Part shown: positions 17,320-27,774 of the stretch, piece by piece | How the letters are laid out: each line of letters opens with the position of its first letter | Numbering within the stretch: position 1 is the stretch's first letter | Assembly: GCF_030812875.1 (NCBI RefSeq) | Contig: NZ_JAUSTN010000004.1 | Span: 158,698 to 222,697 of the forward strand | Direction: 5' to 3' | Origin: Peptoniphilus_B koenoeneniae | Lineage (GTDB): Bacteria > Bacillota > Clostridia > Tissierellales > Peptoniphilaceae | DNA length: 64,000 nucleotides | Notes under the pieces: model-generated | The model's database searches: none | Seen by the model: only the letters and a program-made list of their open reading frames with translations | What the model was told of the DNA's origin: nothing | Translations under genes and position numbers: made by a program

Positions 17320-20300
17320 TTATTTTGCAATATTTCTTTTAATTATTACTTCTTTTGTAGTTCCGTCCCAGACGATGTCTTTGCCATCTACTAGTCCTAA
17401 TGCTCTTGAAACGTTTGCGATTGGAAGCATTGTTCTATTGCTCTTAAGAATTGATTTTACATCACTTTCAAATACTTTACCATTTACGATTATTTGATTT
17501 GTATCCACTGGTATTTTAACTACTGTGTCTTTATCTGTTAAGATTACTGTTCTAGTTGGATCATCCCATTCTACCTTAAATCCTAATGCTTCTGCTACAA
17601 ATCTAATAGGTAGCATGGTTCTATTGTTTGAAATAAATGGTTCTACATCCATTGCCACTTCTTTTTGAACACCATTTACTGTAACTACAAGAGTCTTTGA
17701 ACCAATAACAAGTTTAGAATCCATCTTTATTTCTACTGGAACTTTTGTTTCGGTAGCTGGCTTGCTTTCAGTTATTACTGGTGAATAAAATTGTAGTGAC
17801 CAGAATGGGTTGTAATTATATGTTGGCCCCCATGGATATTGGTCTCTTCCAGTTTCTTCTGGGGCTTTATTGTTATTTTCTCTTTCTGCTTCTGTAATTA
17901 TATCAATTACATTTGCTTTTGAAGTAGCTCCATCTATTTTCTTAAAAATATCAGCTTTTTCTTCTTCAGTTAAGTTATCAAGTGCAGCAAGTTTAGATTT
18001 TGCTTCTTTTTTAGCATCTGCTAATTTTTTAACTTCTATTGCTTTTCTTTCACCATCAGCTGCCGCTTCTTCTTTTCTAGTCTTATCAAGGTCAGCAGCT
18101 TCTTTATTTATTTTTTCAATTTGAGCTGGAGCTTGGGCTTTTTTAATCTTTTCTATAAAGTCTTTCTTTTCTTCTGGCAGCAATTTTTGCAGTTGATTTA
18201 TTTTATTTTCACCATCTTTTATTGCCTTTTCAAGTTTTTCCTTGTCAGCTTGTATTAACTTTACAGGATTAATTGTCACAATCCAGGCATATTTTCCTGC
18301 TATATTGCTATAAAAATCATCCTTTACTCCTATTGTGTTTTTAGTTTGAGCCTTGTACTTGTACGTGTTTTCTCCTACTTTTTCTATGAAATCTGCTTCC
18401 AAGTTATATCTCTTGCCGCTGCAGTCTTTTAAAACTAGAGTAAAGGGATTTTTTTCTGGGGTGAGCTCTATTCTTTGATCGTTTGTGGCCCTGGCATAGG
18501 TATAGCCTCTGATTCTATTTTTCAAGGGTGAGAAGTCACAAATTCTATTATTTGCAAAGGAAAAGTTTGCAAAGACTTTGTTTCCTTCAAGGGCCGAAAC
18601 ATCTTTTATGTTGTTGTTTTCCAATCTCAGATATGTGATACCCGGCAAATTTTTCAAAGTGCTTATGTCTTCTATTTCATTGTCGTATAGGCTCAAATTC
18701 TCTAACTTGCCTAGATTTTTCAAGGGACTCAAATCTTGAATCTTGTTTTTGCCAAGATTAATAAGCTTCAAATTTTTCAGATTTTGCAAGGAAGTCATGT
18801 CTTTAATCTCGTTGCTTATAAAACTTATGGATTGCAGACTGGATAGATTTTCTAAAGCACTTATATCTTCTATATAATTTGAGTCCATGTTTATAGTCTT
18901 CAAGTTTTTTAGAGTCTTGATAGGACTTAGATCTCTTATTGAGTTTTCAAAAAGAGTCAAGCTCTCTAAGTTCGTTGCCTTTTCAAGTCCTTTTAAGCTC
19001 ACCAAGTACATGTTTTTTGTGATGCTTAGATCAGTAAATAGATCCATTTCATCTTGAAAAATTTCATTTTCTGCTTGGGGCTTTTTGTAAGTTTTAGAAA
19101 GCGTAGCAGAAATTTTTCCTCCATATCCGTCCTCAGATTCAAAGTCTTTTTCTCCAGATTTTAAAATTTTCAAAATAGCTTCTTTGAGGACAGATATATT
19201 TTTTATTGTGTCGTCTATTTCAAAATCTACCCTTGTTCTTTGGCTTGGTGGAGTCGGCTTTTCTTCTTCATTGCCTCCGCCTTCATTTGGGTTTGGATTT
19301 TCGTCTTCATGCTTTGGAAGAGCAGATGCATCTATATTTATTATCCATGTTGGAGTTCCTGTATCATTAGCTTTTCCTATGTTTAGTACAGTATCTTCTG
19401 GCTTTTGTATGAATTTGTAGATGCCATTGTCGCCTTTTTCTATTATGTTTTGATAATCTCCGTTTAAGCTAGAGCCGAGTCTTGCCTCTTCCAGATTATA
19501 GCTTCTGCCTTCTTTGTCAATTAAGTTTAGGCTAAAGGCATTTCCTTTTAGTTTGATGTCGATATTTTGCTTGCCAAAGGAGAATTTATATTGTGAAAAG
19601 GTCAAGTCTTTTATAGGTGAAAAGTCTTTTATTTTATTTCCATCGATATATAAAGTCTTTAATACTGCTAAGTTTTTTAGTGTGGCTATGTCTTCTATTT
19701 CATTAGAATTAACTTTTAAAATCGTTAAATTTTTAAAGTCTTTTAAGAAATCCAAGCTTTCTATTTTGTTTTCTTGCAAGGCTATCTCTGTGAGATTAGT
19801 CATTTTTTCTAAACCTTTAGTGTCTTTTAGACCTTTTCTCCTATAAGTGAATTTCTTGAACATTTTCATTTCAAAGTCATATAGGTCTTCGATATCTTTA
19901 TCCTTTTCATAGTTGGGGTTATCTAAAACTATATCAGGTTTTAACGGACCTCTACCCCTTCTTGTGGAATGATTCTTGTTTTTTAAAAGGTCTAAAATAA
20001 ATTCTTTTAAATCCTCATCTCCAAATTCAACAATCTCTTTATTTACTTCTATATCTTTTTCTACTTGGAATTTAAAGCTGTCAGATTTTACCGGCTTTAA
20101 ATTATCTGCCGAAATACTCAGATAAGCTTCATAAACTTCGCCCACTTGGCTTTTTGCTTTTAGTCCTTCTTTGGGTTTTATCTTGAGTTCTAAGCTTGAA
20201 CCCTTTATGAGATTGGCATCTGCACACTCGCCTTCAACTATGTCAAAAGATGCCTTATCTTCACCTTCCAGGCTGATGTTTAGCTTGCTTATGTCTGTGC

Positions 20301-22008
20301 TTCCTATGTTTTTTATTTCCACCTTAATTGGCTTTATTTCTTCAAGCTTATAATTTTCTTTTGCTTTTTCAAACTTGTCTAAGACAGATACTTGCACCGC
20401 TGGCATGTCTATTTCTTTTGTCAAAGCGCCTAGAGTGAAGTTTTTGTCTATGTTGTAATATGATTCGCTTTCTGGTCCATTATAAAGGAAGGACACATCT
20501 TGCTCGTTTTGGTAGTCGTAACAAGAAATAGTCTCTGCGTTGCTTCTGAATTTTAGGGCAAACTTGTCCTTAGATAGGCTTATGTCGTCATTTATTTTTA
20601 TGGTATAAAATCCAGCGTGGCTCAAGTTTCCACTTGCTATTTTTTTCCAATTTGAATTGTCTTTAATGATGAGCTTTTTAACTTCTCCTCCCTGATAGTT
20701 GAAAGTTCTCTCTTGAGTTTTAAAATTGTCACTATCTTCTGTCATATATATCTCATACCATACTGGAGTATTAGAGCTATTATAAAACCTCACATCGGTT
20801 AGCTTTTCAGGCTCTTTGGTCTGTCTTTTGTAGATGTTTATCGCTCCGTTGGCATTGGTTCCATTTCCAATTTCAGTTCTGTTGCCCTTGTAGTCAGAGT
20901 AGGTATAGATGTGGGTAGACTTATCTTTAGCATCTTCTATTCTTGGAAAGATGAATAGGGGATCTCTTTTCCCTTTAGTAAAGGAGTCATAGGATATCCA
21001 CATAAATCCATCTTCTTTTTCTCCGATTTTTTTCTTACCCCAAGAATTTTTTACTAAAAAAGCTCCCGTAGCTTCTTCATTTTTCTTGTTGATGATTTTC
21101 ATTTCATCATCCCAACCCACTATTGTGACTTGGTGGTTGACTATAGCCCTTTTGCCTAAATTACCAAAATCTTGTATTTTGACTCTGTGATACTTGTCGT
21201 TAGGGTTAGTCTTTTCATATCCATAAGCATCAATAAAACCGTCATCATTATAATAGCCACTCGCAACAGAGCCGTATTCCATGACACATTTTTTTATATT
21301 ATCCACGTTGCAATCTAACTCTATCATGTCTGGCACATAAAATTCGTGCAATTGTTTGTCGGCATCATCCATGAGATTTACTGCCCTATTGTCAAAAGTT
21401 CCGCTACCTGCTCTTGGATTGTTCTCTACGATTTCGTATTCTTTAGCATTTTTTTCTTGGACAGGCCCTGCTAGTCTTGAAAAATATCTCATTGCAACCA
21501 GATTGTTGCCTCCCCTTTCCAAGTCCACATCCTTAGATGCATTGTATGCCATGTGGCCTTCAGAAAAATCAATTTCTCCCTTGCCTTCTTTTAGCAAAAG
21601 AGTTTCAATAGTAGAAAGAGATGAGAAGGCCCAACAAACTCCAGCCATGTACTGATTTTTTACAGGGCTTATAATATTTCTTTCTCTTGAATCATATTTT
21701 TTGGGAAACCCTGCTTCCCCTAATTGATCTAAAGACCTTCTCTTTCTAATTCTAAGACTGCTTTTCTCCCTTACATTTATGTATTTTTCTGGGATATATC
21801 CGTAAATAAATTCGTCCTTGTGATTGATGTAGTATGTGTATTCGGGGTTTAAGACTGGTTCAGTTATATTTTTGTTTAGATTATAGATTTCGTCTTGGTT
21901 TTCATCTCGAAAATACATACTCTCTGCATAAGTACCACTTCCCAGAGAAGATATACTTATAATTAACGCTATCAAGAGCGCAAACATTCTTTTAAAATTT
22001 CCTTTCAT
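17320..22008 (-). CDS. Large secreted papain-family peptidase with LRR arrays and cell-wall stalk domain
   Basis: 1562 residues. Signal peptide about 1-28. A C1A (papain) peptidase follows at 95-340 with oxyanion Gln119, Cys125 in GVCWAFSS, His292 in NHQVTIVGWD and Asn321 in VKNSWG, so all catalytic residues are present. A beta-rich lectin-like domain follows (about 370-540), then two internalin-type LRR arrays (about 725-830 and 1040-1180). A long charged helical region (about 1260-1390) leads to a C-terminal copper-amine-oxidase-N-like domain (NNRTMLPIRFVAEALGFKVE, about 1430-1562) that in anaerobic Firmicutes serves as a wall-associated stalk. There is no LPXTG motif. It probably cleaves or binds host or neighbour proteins at the cell surface; that role is inferred. 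Confidence 0.88.
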   Translation of the reverse strand: MKGNFKRMFALLIALIISISSLGSGTYAESMYFRDENQDEIYNLNKNITEPVLNPEYTYYINHKDEFIYGYIPEKYINVREKSSLRIRKRRSLDQLGEAGFPKKYDSRERNIISPVKNQYMAGVCWAFSSLSTIETLLLKEGKGEIDFSEGHMAYNASKDVDLERGGNNLVAMRYFSRLAGPVQEKNAKEYEIVENNPRAGSGTFDNRAVNLMDDADKQLHEFYVPDMIELDCNVDNIKKCVMEYGSVASGYYNDDGFIDAYGYEKTNPNDKYHRVKIQDFGNLGKRAIVNHQVTIVGWDDEMKIINKKNEEATGAFLVKNSWGKKKIGEKEDGFMWISYDSFTKGKRDPLFIFPRIEDAKDKSTHIYTYSDYKGNRTEIGNGTNANGAINIYKRQTKEPEKLTDVRFYNSSNTPVWYEIYMTEDSDNFKTQERTFNYQGGEVKKLIIKDNSNWKKIASGNLSHAGFYTIKINDDISLSKDKFALKFRSNAETISCYDYQNEQDVSFLYNGPESESYYNIDKNFTLGALTKEIDMPAVQVSVLDKFEKAKENYKLEEIKPIKVEIKNIGSTDISKLNISLEGEDKASFDIVEGECADANLIKGSSLELKIKPKEGLKAKSQVGEVYEAYLSISADNLKPVKSDSFKFQVEKDIEVNKEIVEFGDEDLKEFILDLLKNKNHSTRRGRGPLKPDIVLDNPNYEKDKDIEDLYDFEMKMFKKFTYRRKGLKDTKGLEKMTNLTEIALQENKIESLDFLKDFKNLTILKVNSNEIEDIATLKNLAVLKTLYIDGNKIKDFSPIKDLTFSQYKFSFGKQNIDIKLKGNAFSLNLIDKEGRSYNLEEARLGSSLNGDYQNIIEKGDNGIYKFIQKPEDTVLNIGKANDTGTPTWIINIDASALPKHEDENPNPNEGGGNEEEKPTPPSQRTRVDFEIDDTIKNISVLKEAILKILKSGEKDFESEDGYGGKISATLSKTYKKPQAENEIFQDEMDLFTDLSITKNMYLVSLKGLEKATNLESLTLFENSIRDLSPIKTLKNLKTINMDSNYIEDISALENLSSLQSISFISNEIKDMTSLQNLKNLKLINLGKNKIQDLSPLKNLGKLENLSLYDNEIEDISTLKNLPGITYLRLENNNIKDVSALEGNKVFANFSFANNRICDFSPLKNRIRGYTYARATNDQRIELTPEKNPFTLVLKDCSGKRYNLEADFIEKVGENTYKYKAQTKNTIGVKDDFYSNIAGKYAWIVTINPVKLIQADKEKLEKAIKDGENKINQLQKLLPEEKKDFIEKIKKAQAPAQIEKINKEAADLDKTRKEEAAADGERKAIEVKKLADAKKEAKSKLAALDNLTEEEKADIFKKIDGATSKANVIDIITEAERENNNKAPEETGRDQYPWGPTYNYNPFWSLQFYSPVITESKPATETKVPVEIKMDSKLVIGSKTLVVTVNGVQKEVAMDVEPFISNNRTMLPIRFVAEALGFKVEWDDPTRTVILTDKDTVVKIPVDTNQIIVNGKVFESDVKSILKSNRTMLPIANVSRALGLVDGKDIVWDGTTKEVIIKRNIAK

Positions 22009-22043
22009 TTATTCCTCCTTTTTTTAATCCTTGGTTAATTATA

Positions 22044-22073
22044 ATTATATTGTTAATTGATAGGGATTGTCAA
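22044..22073 (-). promoter_or_regulatory. Promoter of the surface-protease gene
   Basis: TTGACA (22068-22073) and TATAAT (22044-22049) are 18 bp apart and lie 36 bp upstream of the ATG at 22008, which has an AGGAGG-like site. Confidence 0.75.
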
Positions 22074-22255
22074 TTGTATTAATCTTGTCGGAAATTTTTA
22101 ATTCCCAAGTCCTTTTCACCTTACTTATCAATAATCTAATTCATAAAACCTGAACAGAGTTAAAGCTAATGCTTTATTATATATAATAAAAGGTTATCAA
22201 TTTTTTTTCCATAAAAATATCTATTAGAGAGTTACTCCCCCAACAGATATTATAG

Positions 22256-22460
22256 AGTCTTTATTTGCCCTAATATGTTTTTTCCATCCTTATCTTGACT
22301 CTTTACTTGTTCTTTTGATTTTAAGAGTTTAGAAGACCAGATACTAATATTTTTGTCATTTTCTTAGCTATCAATATTTGTTTTTAATCGTCCAAATGTT
22401 TTAACAAAATCTCTCTGTCTTATTTCTATAAAGCTTTTGTCTTATGTACTAGGCTAAGCA
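22256..22460 (-). pseudogene. Second, more decayed SSB-gene 3' fragment
   Basis: DNA similar to 17040-17260 (for example CTTGACTCTTTACTTGTTCT, then TTAAGAG and ACAAAATCTC) is present but broken by stops and small indels. It lies directly before an AbiEii remnant, in the same order as at 45.84-47.1 kb. Confidence 0.65.
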
Positions 22461-22499
22461 ATTTACATGCAATTTATTTAGTTTTAAATATTCTAAATG

Positions 22500-22745
22500 T
22501 AAGCAAAAAAAGAGTAGAATAATTCTACTTCTCTTTTACTTAATTTTTCTTGTCTACAATTTGCCAGACAGCGTCTGTTAAATTGCATCTCCTGTCGTCA
22601 GGTCAAGTTTCATAGGATTTTTGGTCATTCTAACATTTGCCATTAGTAAAATTCTAAAGTTCTCGTACTCGTCTTCTTCTCTTATGTAAGAGATGTCTTT
22701 TATTTCAAATACTATTCAATCGTAAACACTAATATTTATAATTTC
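22500..22745 (-). pseudogene. Remnant of an AbiEii-type gene
   Basis: 22585-22745 matches part of the AbiEii gene at about 46660-46850 (GCATCTCCTGT, then TTCTAAAGTTCTCGTACTCG). The 3' portion of the gene is deleted, and a damaged version of its downstream palindrome (GCCAGACAGCGTCTG, 22562-22576) follows directly. The upstream end is cut by the IS30 remnant. Confidence 0.65.
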
Positions 22746-22774
22746 TCCTACAATTTTTTATTATATTAGCCAAT

Positions 22775-23658
22775 ATCCCATCATTAATTTTCCGATAGAA
22801 GAATAGCAAAAATTTTAGGTTTTCATCACCCCACAATATCTAGAGAATTAAAAAGATGTGATAACGAGTATGAAGCTATCTATGCCCAAAAAGATAAGAT
22901 TAAAAAATCATCATCTAAAGGCAGAAAACCAAAAACTGATGACAATATCACTAAATCCATTTCTGAAAAACTTCATAAGAAGTGGTCTCCTGAGCAAATA
23001 GCAAATACTGCATGTAAAGATATAGTATGCTTCAAAACAATATATAATTGGATATATTCAGGAATTATAGACTTTTATATTTCCAAGCTAAGAAGAAAAG
23101 GAAAATCAAGAAAACCCAAAGAAACAAGAGGCAGATTTAACATTGGTAAATCAATAAATAAAAGACCTAAAGAAGTTAAAAAAAAGGAATACTTTTGGTA
23201 ACTGGGAACTAGATACAGTTGTCTCATCCAGAGGTAAAAGTAAAGGCTGCCTAGCAACATTTGTAGAAAGAAAAACTAGATTTTACATAGCCTTACCTAT
23301 GATAGATCGAAGTAAAAACTCTATGCTAAAAGCAATTGACAAGCTAATTAAATCCTTACCATTAGAAGCTTTAAAGACTTTCACATCTGATAGAGGTAAG
23401 GAATTTGCTTGTTATGAAGATGTTGAAAAACGAGGGATAAATTTTTATTTTGCTGATGCATATTCAGCATGGCAAAGGGGCAGTAACGAAAATTCTAATG
23501 GTTTGTTAAGAGAGTATTATCCTAAGAAGACAGATTTATCTAAAATATCTATTAATGAGCTGATTAAAAACTTAATGGAGCTTAATACCAGACCTAGAAA
23601 GTGTCTAGAATATCAAACTCCATTTGATTTATTTATGCACGAACTTAGTTTGATTTAA
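22775..23658 (+). mobile_element. IS30-family transposase pseudogene
   Basis: Translation gives RRIAKILGFHHPTISRELKR, the helix-turn-helix region, then KKWSPEQIANT, the DDE core WELDTVVSS...FTSDRGKEFA...NENSNGLLREYYPK, and a normal C-terminus. The start and first helices are missing. A frameshift in the A-run and T-run near 23182-23200 splits the DDE domain, so the element cannot make a full transposase. It is inserted between the AbiEii remnant and an ABC gene. Confidence 0.85.
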
Positions 23659-23698
23659 GTGTTGCAATATTATTTGCAATTTATCAAAATAGATGTAT

Positions 23699-25429
23699 TT
23701 ACTTAAAACTCCATTTATTTGCTCGCTCTCTTATTGAAATGAATGATTTATATATCCCATCTTGAGTTATAAGCTCATTATGCGTTCCTTCTTGTGCTAT
23801 TTTCCCTTTATCTAAAACAATGATGTTGTCTGCTTTCATAACAGTTTCTAACCTGTGTGCAATCATAATAACTGTTTTATTCTGTACTAAATTATCGATG
23901 GCTTGCAAAATATGGCGTTCATTTTCTACATCTAAAGCACTGGTAAATTCATCTAAAATCACAATGGGAGCATCTTTGAGTATTGCTCTAGCTATCGCTA
24001 TTCTTTGTTTTTCTCCGCCGGATAAAGTGCTACCCGCTTCGCCAATTTTAGTTTCGTATCCTTTTTGCAAGCTTTTTATAAAGTCATGACAGCGTGCTTT
24101 TTTTGCAGCGGATATAATATCCTCATCACTGGCATTTGGCTTTGCCAAACGAATATTATTCATAATTGTATCTTCAAACAAATACACATTTTGAAATACC
24201 ATACTTATATTTTTCATCAATTCTTCGGTGGAGATATTTGTTATTTTTGCTCCACCAATCAGAATTTCTCCTTCGCTTACATCATAAAATCTCGGTATAA
24301 GCTTGCAAAACGTTGTTTTTCCTGAACCTGAAGGTCCGATAATCGCTGTAAGTGTGTTCGGTTTAATAGCTACTGATATTCCCTTTAAAACTTCTCCTTT
24401 TCCGTAAGAAAAACTCACATTTTTAAATTCTATTTCATTGGATTTTATATTTTGAATAGGTGATAATACCTTTATTTCTTCAGCATTTTCCATACTGCTT
24501 ATATCCTTTAGTGAACTATCTAAAAGCCCAATCATAGAAAGAATAGAACCTGCTTGACTTACAGATTGGAATATTACAAAGCTCATAATCAATAAATTAA
24601 TGGCTTTTTGAGGAGAAATTTCTCCACTATTCCACATAAAAAACGCATAGCTAATAATCATAATTTCAAACAGCTGTATCGTAAGACCGGCACCTATGCC
24701 TGAGGGAATAGATTTTTCGGATAAATTTATATTATTAACACAACTACCATCTATATCTTTTTTTACTCTTTCATCTTTTTCCCCCATACCAAAAGCCTTA
24801 ATTACGCTTATTCCCTGTATAAATTCAATAGCACTTTCCGTTAATTTTGTTTGTGCTAATTGTCTTTTGGGAGCTTCGCTTCTTGAAATTTTCATTTGAT
24901 GATTAACTACAAACAAATATGTTAATATGCCAGCAAATATTACAACGGAAACTTGCCATTCATAGTAAGCAAATCCTAAAACTATTGATATAGCAGATAA
25001 AATTCCACCTATCACATGAATTAAAATGATTGGTGCAACTTGTTCTACAGTTGAAATAGATGTAGTCAGTGTTGAGTTTATATTTCCTACTGAATTTTTG
25101 CTAAAGAACCCTAAATAGAGTTTTTTAAATAATGAGCCAAAATATAACCTTTTATCTTTCGCCATCTCAAATCCAACGGATACAGAACCCAGTTGTGTGA
25201 AATAACCAAAACCAAATACGCCGATGATACATACAATTCCGAGTATCATTACCTTATAAATATAATTGTCCATTAAATTGCTATTAAACATGGCGTTTAC
25301 CGCTAAAATTATTGCTATCATTTTCAGCATAACGAATATGCCTTCTATAAATGATAAAATTAAAATTTTGACTAAACTGCCTTGCCTTTTCTTACTAAAG
25401 TTCCATACACTTTTTAGAGCTTCAAACAT
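23699..25429 (-). CDS. ABC transporter, fused membrane and ATPase domains (cassette 1, second)
   Basis: 576 residues from the ATG at 25429, eight bases after GGAGG. Six membrane helices in about 20-290, then Walker A GPSGSGKT, signature LSGGE and Walker B IVILDEF with TSALD. It is the last gene of a five-gene TetR-led operon and lies 14 bp after its likely heterodimer partner. The substrate cannot be read from the sequence. Because an ECF module shares the operon, the pair may handle a compound related to the ECF substrate. Confidence 0.85.
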   Translation of the reverse strand: MFEALKSVWNFSKKRQGSLVKILILSFIEGIFVMLKMIAIILAVNAMFNSNLMDNYIYKVMILGIVCIIGVFGFGYFTQLGSVSVGFEMAKDKRLYFGSLFKKLYLGFFSKNSVGNINSTLTTSISTVEQVAPIILIHVIGGILSAISIVLGFAYYEWQVSVVIFAGILTYLFVVNHQMKISRSEAPKRQLAQTKLTESAIEFIQGISVIKAFGMGEKDERVKKDIDGSCVNNINLSEKSIPSGIGAGLTIQLFEIMIISYAFFMWNSGEISPQKAINLLIMSFVIFQSVSQAGSILSMIGLLDSSLKDISSMENAEEIKVLSPIQNIKSNEIEFKNVSFSYGKGEVLKGISVAIKPNTLTAIIGPSGSGKTTFCKLIPRFYDVSEGEILIGGAKITNISTEELMKNISMVFQNVYLFEDTIMNNIRLAKPNASDEDIISAAKKARCHDFIKSLQKGYETKIGEAGSTLSGGEKQRIAIARAILKDAPIVILDEFTSALDVENERHILQAIDNLVQNKTVIMIAHRLETVMKADNIIVLDKGKIAQEGTHNELITQDGIYKSFISIRERANKWSFK

Positions 25430-25443
25430 ATTCTCACCTCCAA

Positions 25444-27165
25444 TCAATTTGCTATTTCATATAAATGCTTATACGCAGAACACGACTTAATAAGTTCTTC
25501 ATGTTTTCCATCGCAAATGATTTTCCCATTTTCCATATATATGATCTTATCTGCATTTATGACAGTTTTAATTTTATGTGTAATAACAATTAGTGTTTTT
25601 CCTTTAGTAAATTCCAGTAACGCTCCTTGAATTTTTTCTTCATTTTCAATATCTGTACTTGCAGTTGCTTCATCTAATATGATAATTGGAGCATTTTTTA
25701 GAATTGCTCTGGCAATAGCTATTCTTTGCTTTTCTCCGCCGGATAACCTATCCCCTGCGATGGTGTCATATCCATCAGGCAAAGTTACAATAAAATCATG
25801 GCAACCGGCTCTTTTAGCAGCTTCTATCACCTCATCATTCGTTGCATCTTTTTTACCTATTCTAATATTTTCCAAAATAGTATCATCAAATAAAAATGTA
25901 TTTTGATCCACATAGGAGATAAGAGTATTCAGGTCATTCATTGAAAGGTCTTTTACCCCTATACCACCTATTTTTATTTTTCCTTTCTCAAAATCCCAAA
26001 ATCCGGCTAAAAGTTTCATTAGAGTTGATTTTCCTGAACCTGAAGGACCAATAATTGCAGTCATAGTTTTTTCTTTAATGGTTAAATTCACATCATCAAC
26101 ATCATTTTTTGTCCCATCATAAGAAAATTGTAAATTTTCAAACGCTATGTCGTATGTCATTTTTTCTTTTAAATTAGAATTCTCACTTCTCTTAAGTTCC
26201 GGATAATCTAAGATTCCTTTTATTTCCTTAGCAACAGTTCCCATCTGTGCCAATTGGTCAACATAACCGGATGCTTTAACAATCGGTTTAAATATTCCAA
26301 GAGAAATCATCATAAACAAAAATAAACTTTGCTCAGTAAGAAACCCATTATTAAAAAATATCAATCCCACAACAATTGTTGGAAATATAGATACAGGAGC
26401 TATGCTATAGGAAAGAGACGCATAAATCTGTGAGCTTTTCATCCAGTTTATAGCATACTCCGCATGGCGTATGACTGCATTTTTATATTTAGCATAGGAA
26501 CTATCTTCCATATTGAAAGTTTTAATTACCTCAATCCCCTTGACATACTCTATAACCGCTTGATTCATATTCTTTTGTGCCTGTACTTGTCCCTCATATT
26601 TTTTCTTATATCCAATCATCATAAGCATTCCGATTGATAGTCCAAATATAACCCAAAGAAATATAATCCCGGTAAGCTTAATATTAACTGCAAGTATCCA
26701 AACAATCATGGCAATAGGTATCAATAGATTTGCAGTCATCTCAGGAAGTAGATGTGCTAATGTTTTTTCTATATCTTCCACCCTGTCTACCAATATAGTT
26801 TTTAATGTTCCACTAGGATTCATATCAAAATATCCCATCGGCAATCTAACAAATTTATCACAAATTGCATATCTTAAGTCCTTTAGCGTTAAGTATGCTG
26901 CTTTATGAGATATAAGTGTTGAAATATTTGAAAGCAGCACCCCTGATATTTTGCAGATTATAGTGAAAATCAAGACATATATCATGTTGTTTCCATGAAA
27001 TCCTTTGAAGATATATCCCGCTAAAATTCCAACAAAAGCATAGGATAACAGTTCGCATAGAACAGAAAGCATACTTAGCATAACAGATAAAATATATCTT
27101 TTTTTGTATGGCTTAATAAACGAATCCATTTCTTTAAAAAAGTTTGGTTCTTTCTCTTTTTTCAT
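25444..27165 (-). CDS. ABC transporter, fused membrane and ATPase domains (cassette 1, first)
   Basis: 573 residues with GGGTGAAG before the ATG. The membrane domain has the NPSGTLKTILVD segment shared with the first ABC gene of the AraC cassette, which shows these are orthologous positions within paralogous cassettes. ATPase motifs: GPSGSGKS, LSGGE, IIILDEA with TASTD. The switch-region His is present (VITHK). It lies 9 bp downstream of the S-component gene and 14 bp upstream of its partner. Confidence 0.85.
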   Translation of the reverse strand: MKKEKEPNFFKEMDSFIKPYKKRYILSVMLSMLSVLCELLSYAFVGILAGYIFKGFHGNNMIYVLIFTIICKISGVLLSNISTLISHKAAYLTLKDLRYAICDKFVRLPMGYFDMNPSGTLKTILVDRVEDIEKTLAHLLPEMTANLLIPIAMIVWILAVNIKLTGIIFLWVIFGLSIGMLMMIGYKKKYEGQVQAQKNMNQAVIEYVKGIEVIKTFNMEDSSYAKYKNAVIRHAEYAINWMKSSQIYASLSYSIAPVSIFPTIVVGLIFFNNGFLTEQSLFLFMMISLGIFKPIVKASGYVDQLAQMGTVAKEIKGILDYPELKRSENSNLKEKMTYDIAFENLQFSYDGTKNDVDDVNLTIKEKTMTAIIGPSGSGKSTLMKLLAGFWDFEKGKIKIGGIGVKDLSMNDLNTLISYVDQNTFLFDDTILENIRIGKKDATNDEVIEAAKRAGCHDFIVTLPDGYDTIAGDRLSGGEKQRIAIARAILKNAPIIILDEATASTDIENEEKIQGALLEFTKGKTLIVITHKIKTVINADKIIYMENGKIICDGKHEELIKSCSAYKHLYEIAN

Positions 27166-27174
27166 GACTTCACC

Positions 27175-27756
27175 CTATGCATTAGCTTCTTTTTCTAAAA
27201 TATGTTTCCTTACGACCTTGCTACTTATATAAGCTCCTGCAATTGCTGAAACTATAACTAAGGCAAGTAAAATCAGCGTTCCCCAAGAAGAAATCATTTT
27301 GCCTGCCGCTATAATATTTGAAGCTAACTCCTTTTCTTTCATGGCTCCTATAGTTTTATTCAAGGCTATTGTATATGGATAAATTACACTTCCAATTGAA
27401 GCCAAAGTTTGCTGAATAACATAGCTGATTCCAATAACTTTTAAATTACCATAACCTTTTTTATATAATAAAAACTCTGCTATCAATCCTGAAATTACAA
27501 ACATCAAAATATATGGTGGATAGAATGCTATCACTCCTTGAATAAGGGAATATATAAAAAACGCTCCTCTTTTTTTCACTTTCACTCCGATAACATAGAA
27601 AACAATACCCTGTAATAATGAGTAAAACACCGGTGTTAAGAGTATGGTAATTGGTGTTGCATACATGAATGTTCCTATCGAAAATATCAAAATGTTACAC
27701 AATGATAATAAAGTAACTGTAATGATATCTTTCGCTTTCAATTTGTTTTTCTGCAT
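27175..27756 (-). CDS. ECF transporter substrate-binding (S) component, MptD family
   Basis: 193 residues and six membrane helices, the usual size for an MptD/Trep-type S component. The N-terminal KAKDIITVTLLSLCNILIFS helix is where S components contact EcfT. AGGAGG lies nine bases before the ATG. It sits between the fused energising module upstream and the ABC pair downstream. S components bind one small substrate, often a vitamin or metal; for the MptD group the substrate is not known to me. Confidence 0.8.
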   Translation of the reverse strand: MQKNKLKAKDIITVTLLSLCNILIFSIGTFMYATPITILLTPVFYSLLQGIVFYVIGVKVKKRGAFFIYSLIQGVIAFYPPYILMFVISGLIAEFLLYKKGYGNLKVIGISYVIQQTLASIGSVIYPYTIALNKTIGAMKEKELASNIIAAGKMISSWGTLILLALVIVSAIAGAYISSKVVRKHILEKEANA

Positions 27757-27774
27757 GATTAAGTCCTCCTATTT

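Noticed and set aside
23299..23658. 119-residue frame as a separate integrase gene
   Set aside because: It is the C-terminal part of the frameshifted IS30 transposase that begins near 22775.
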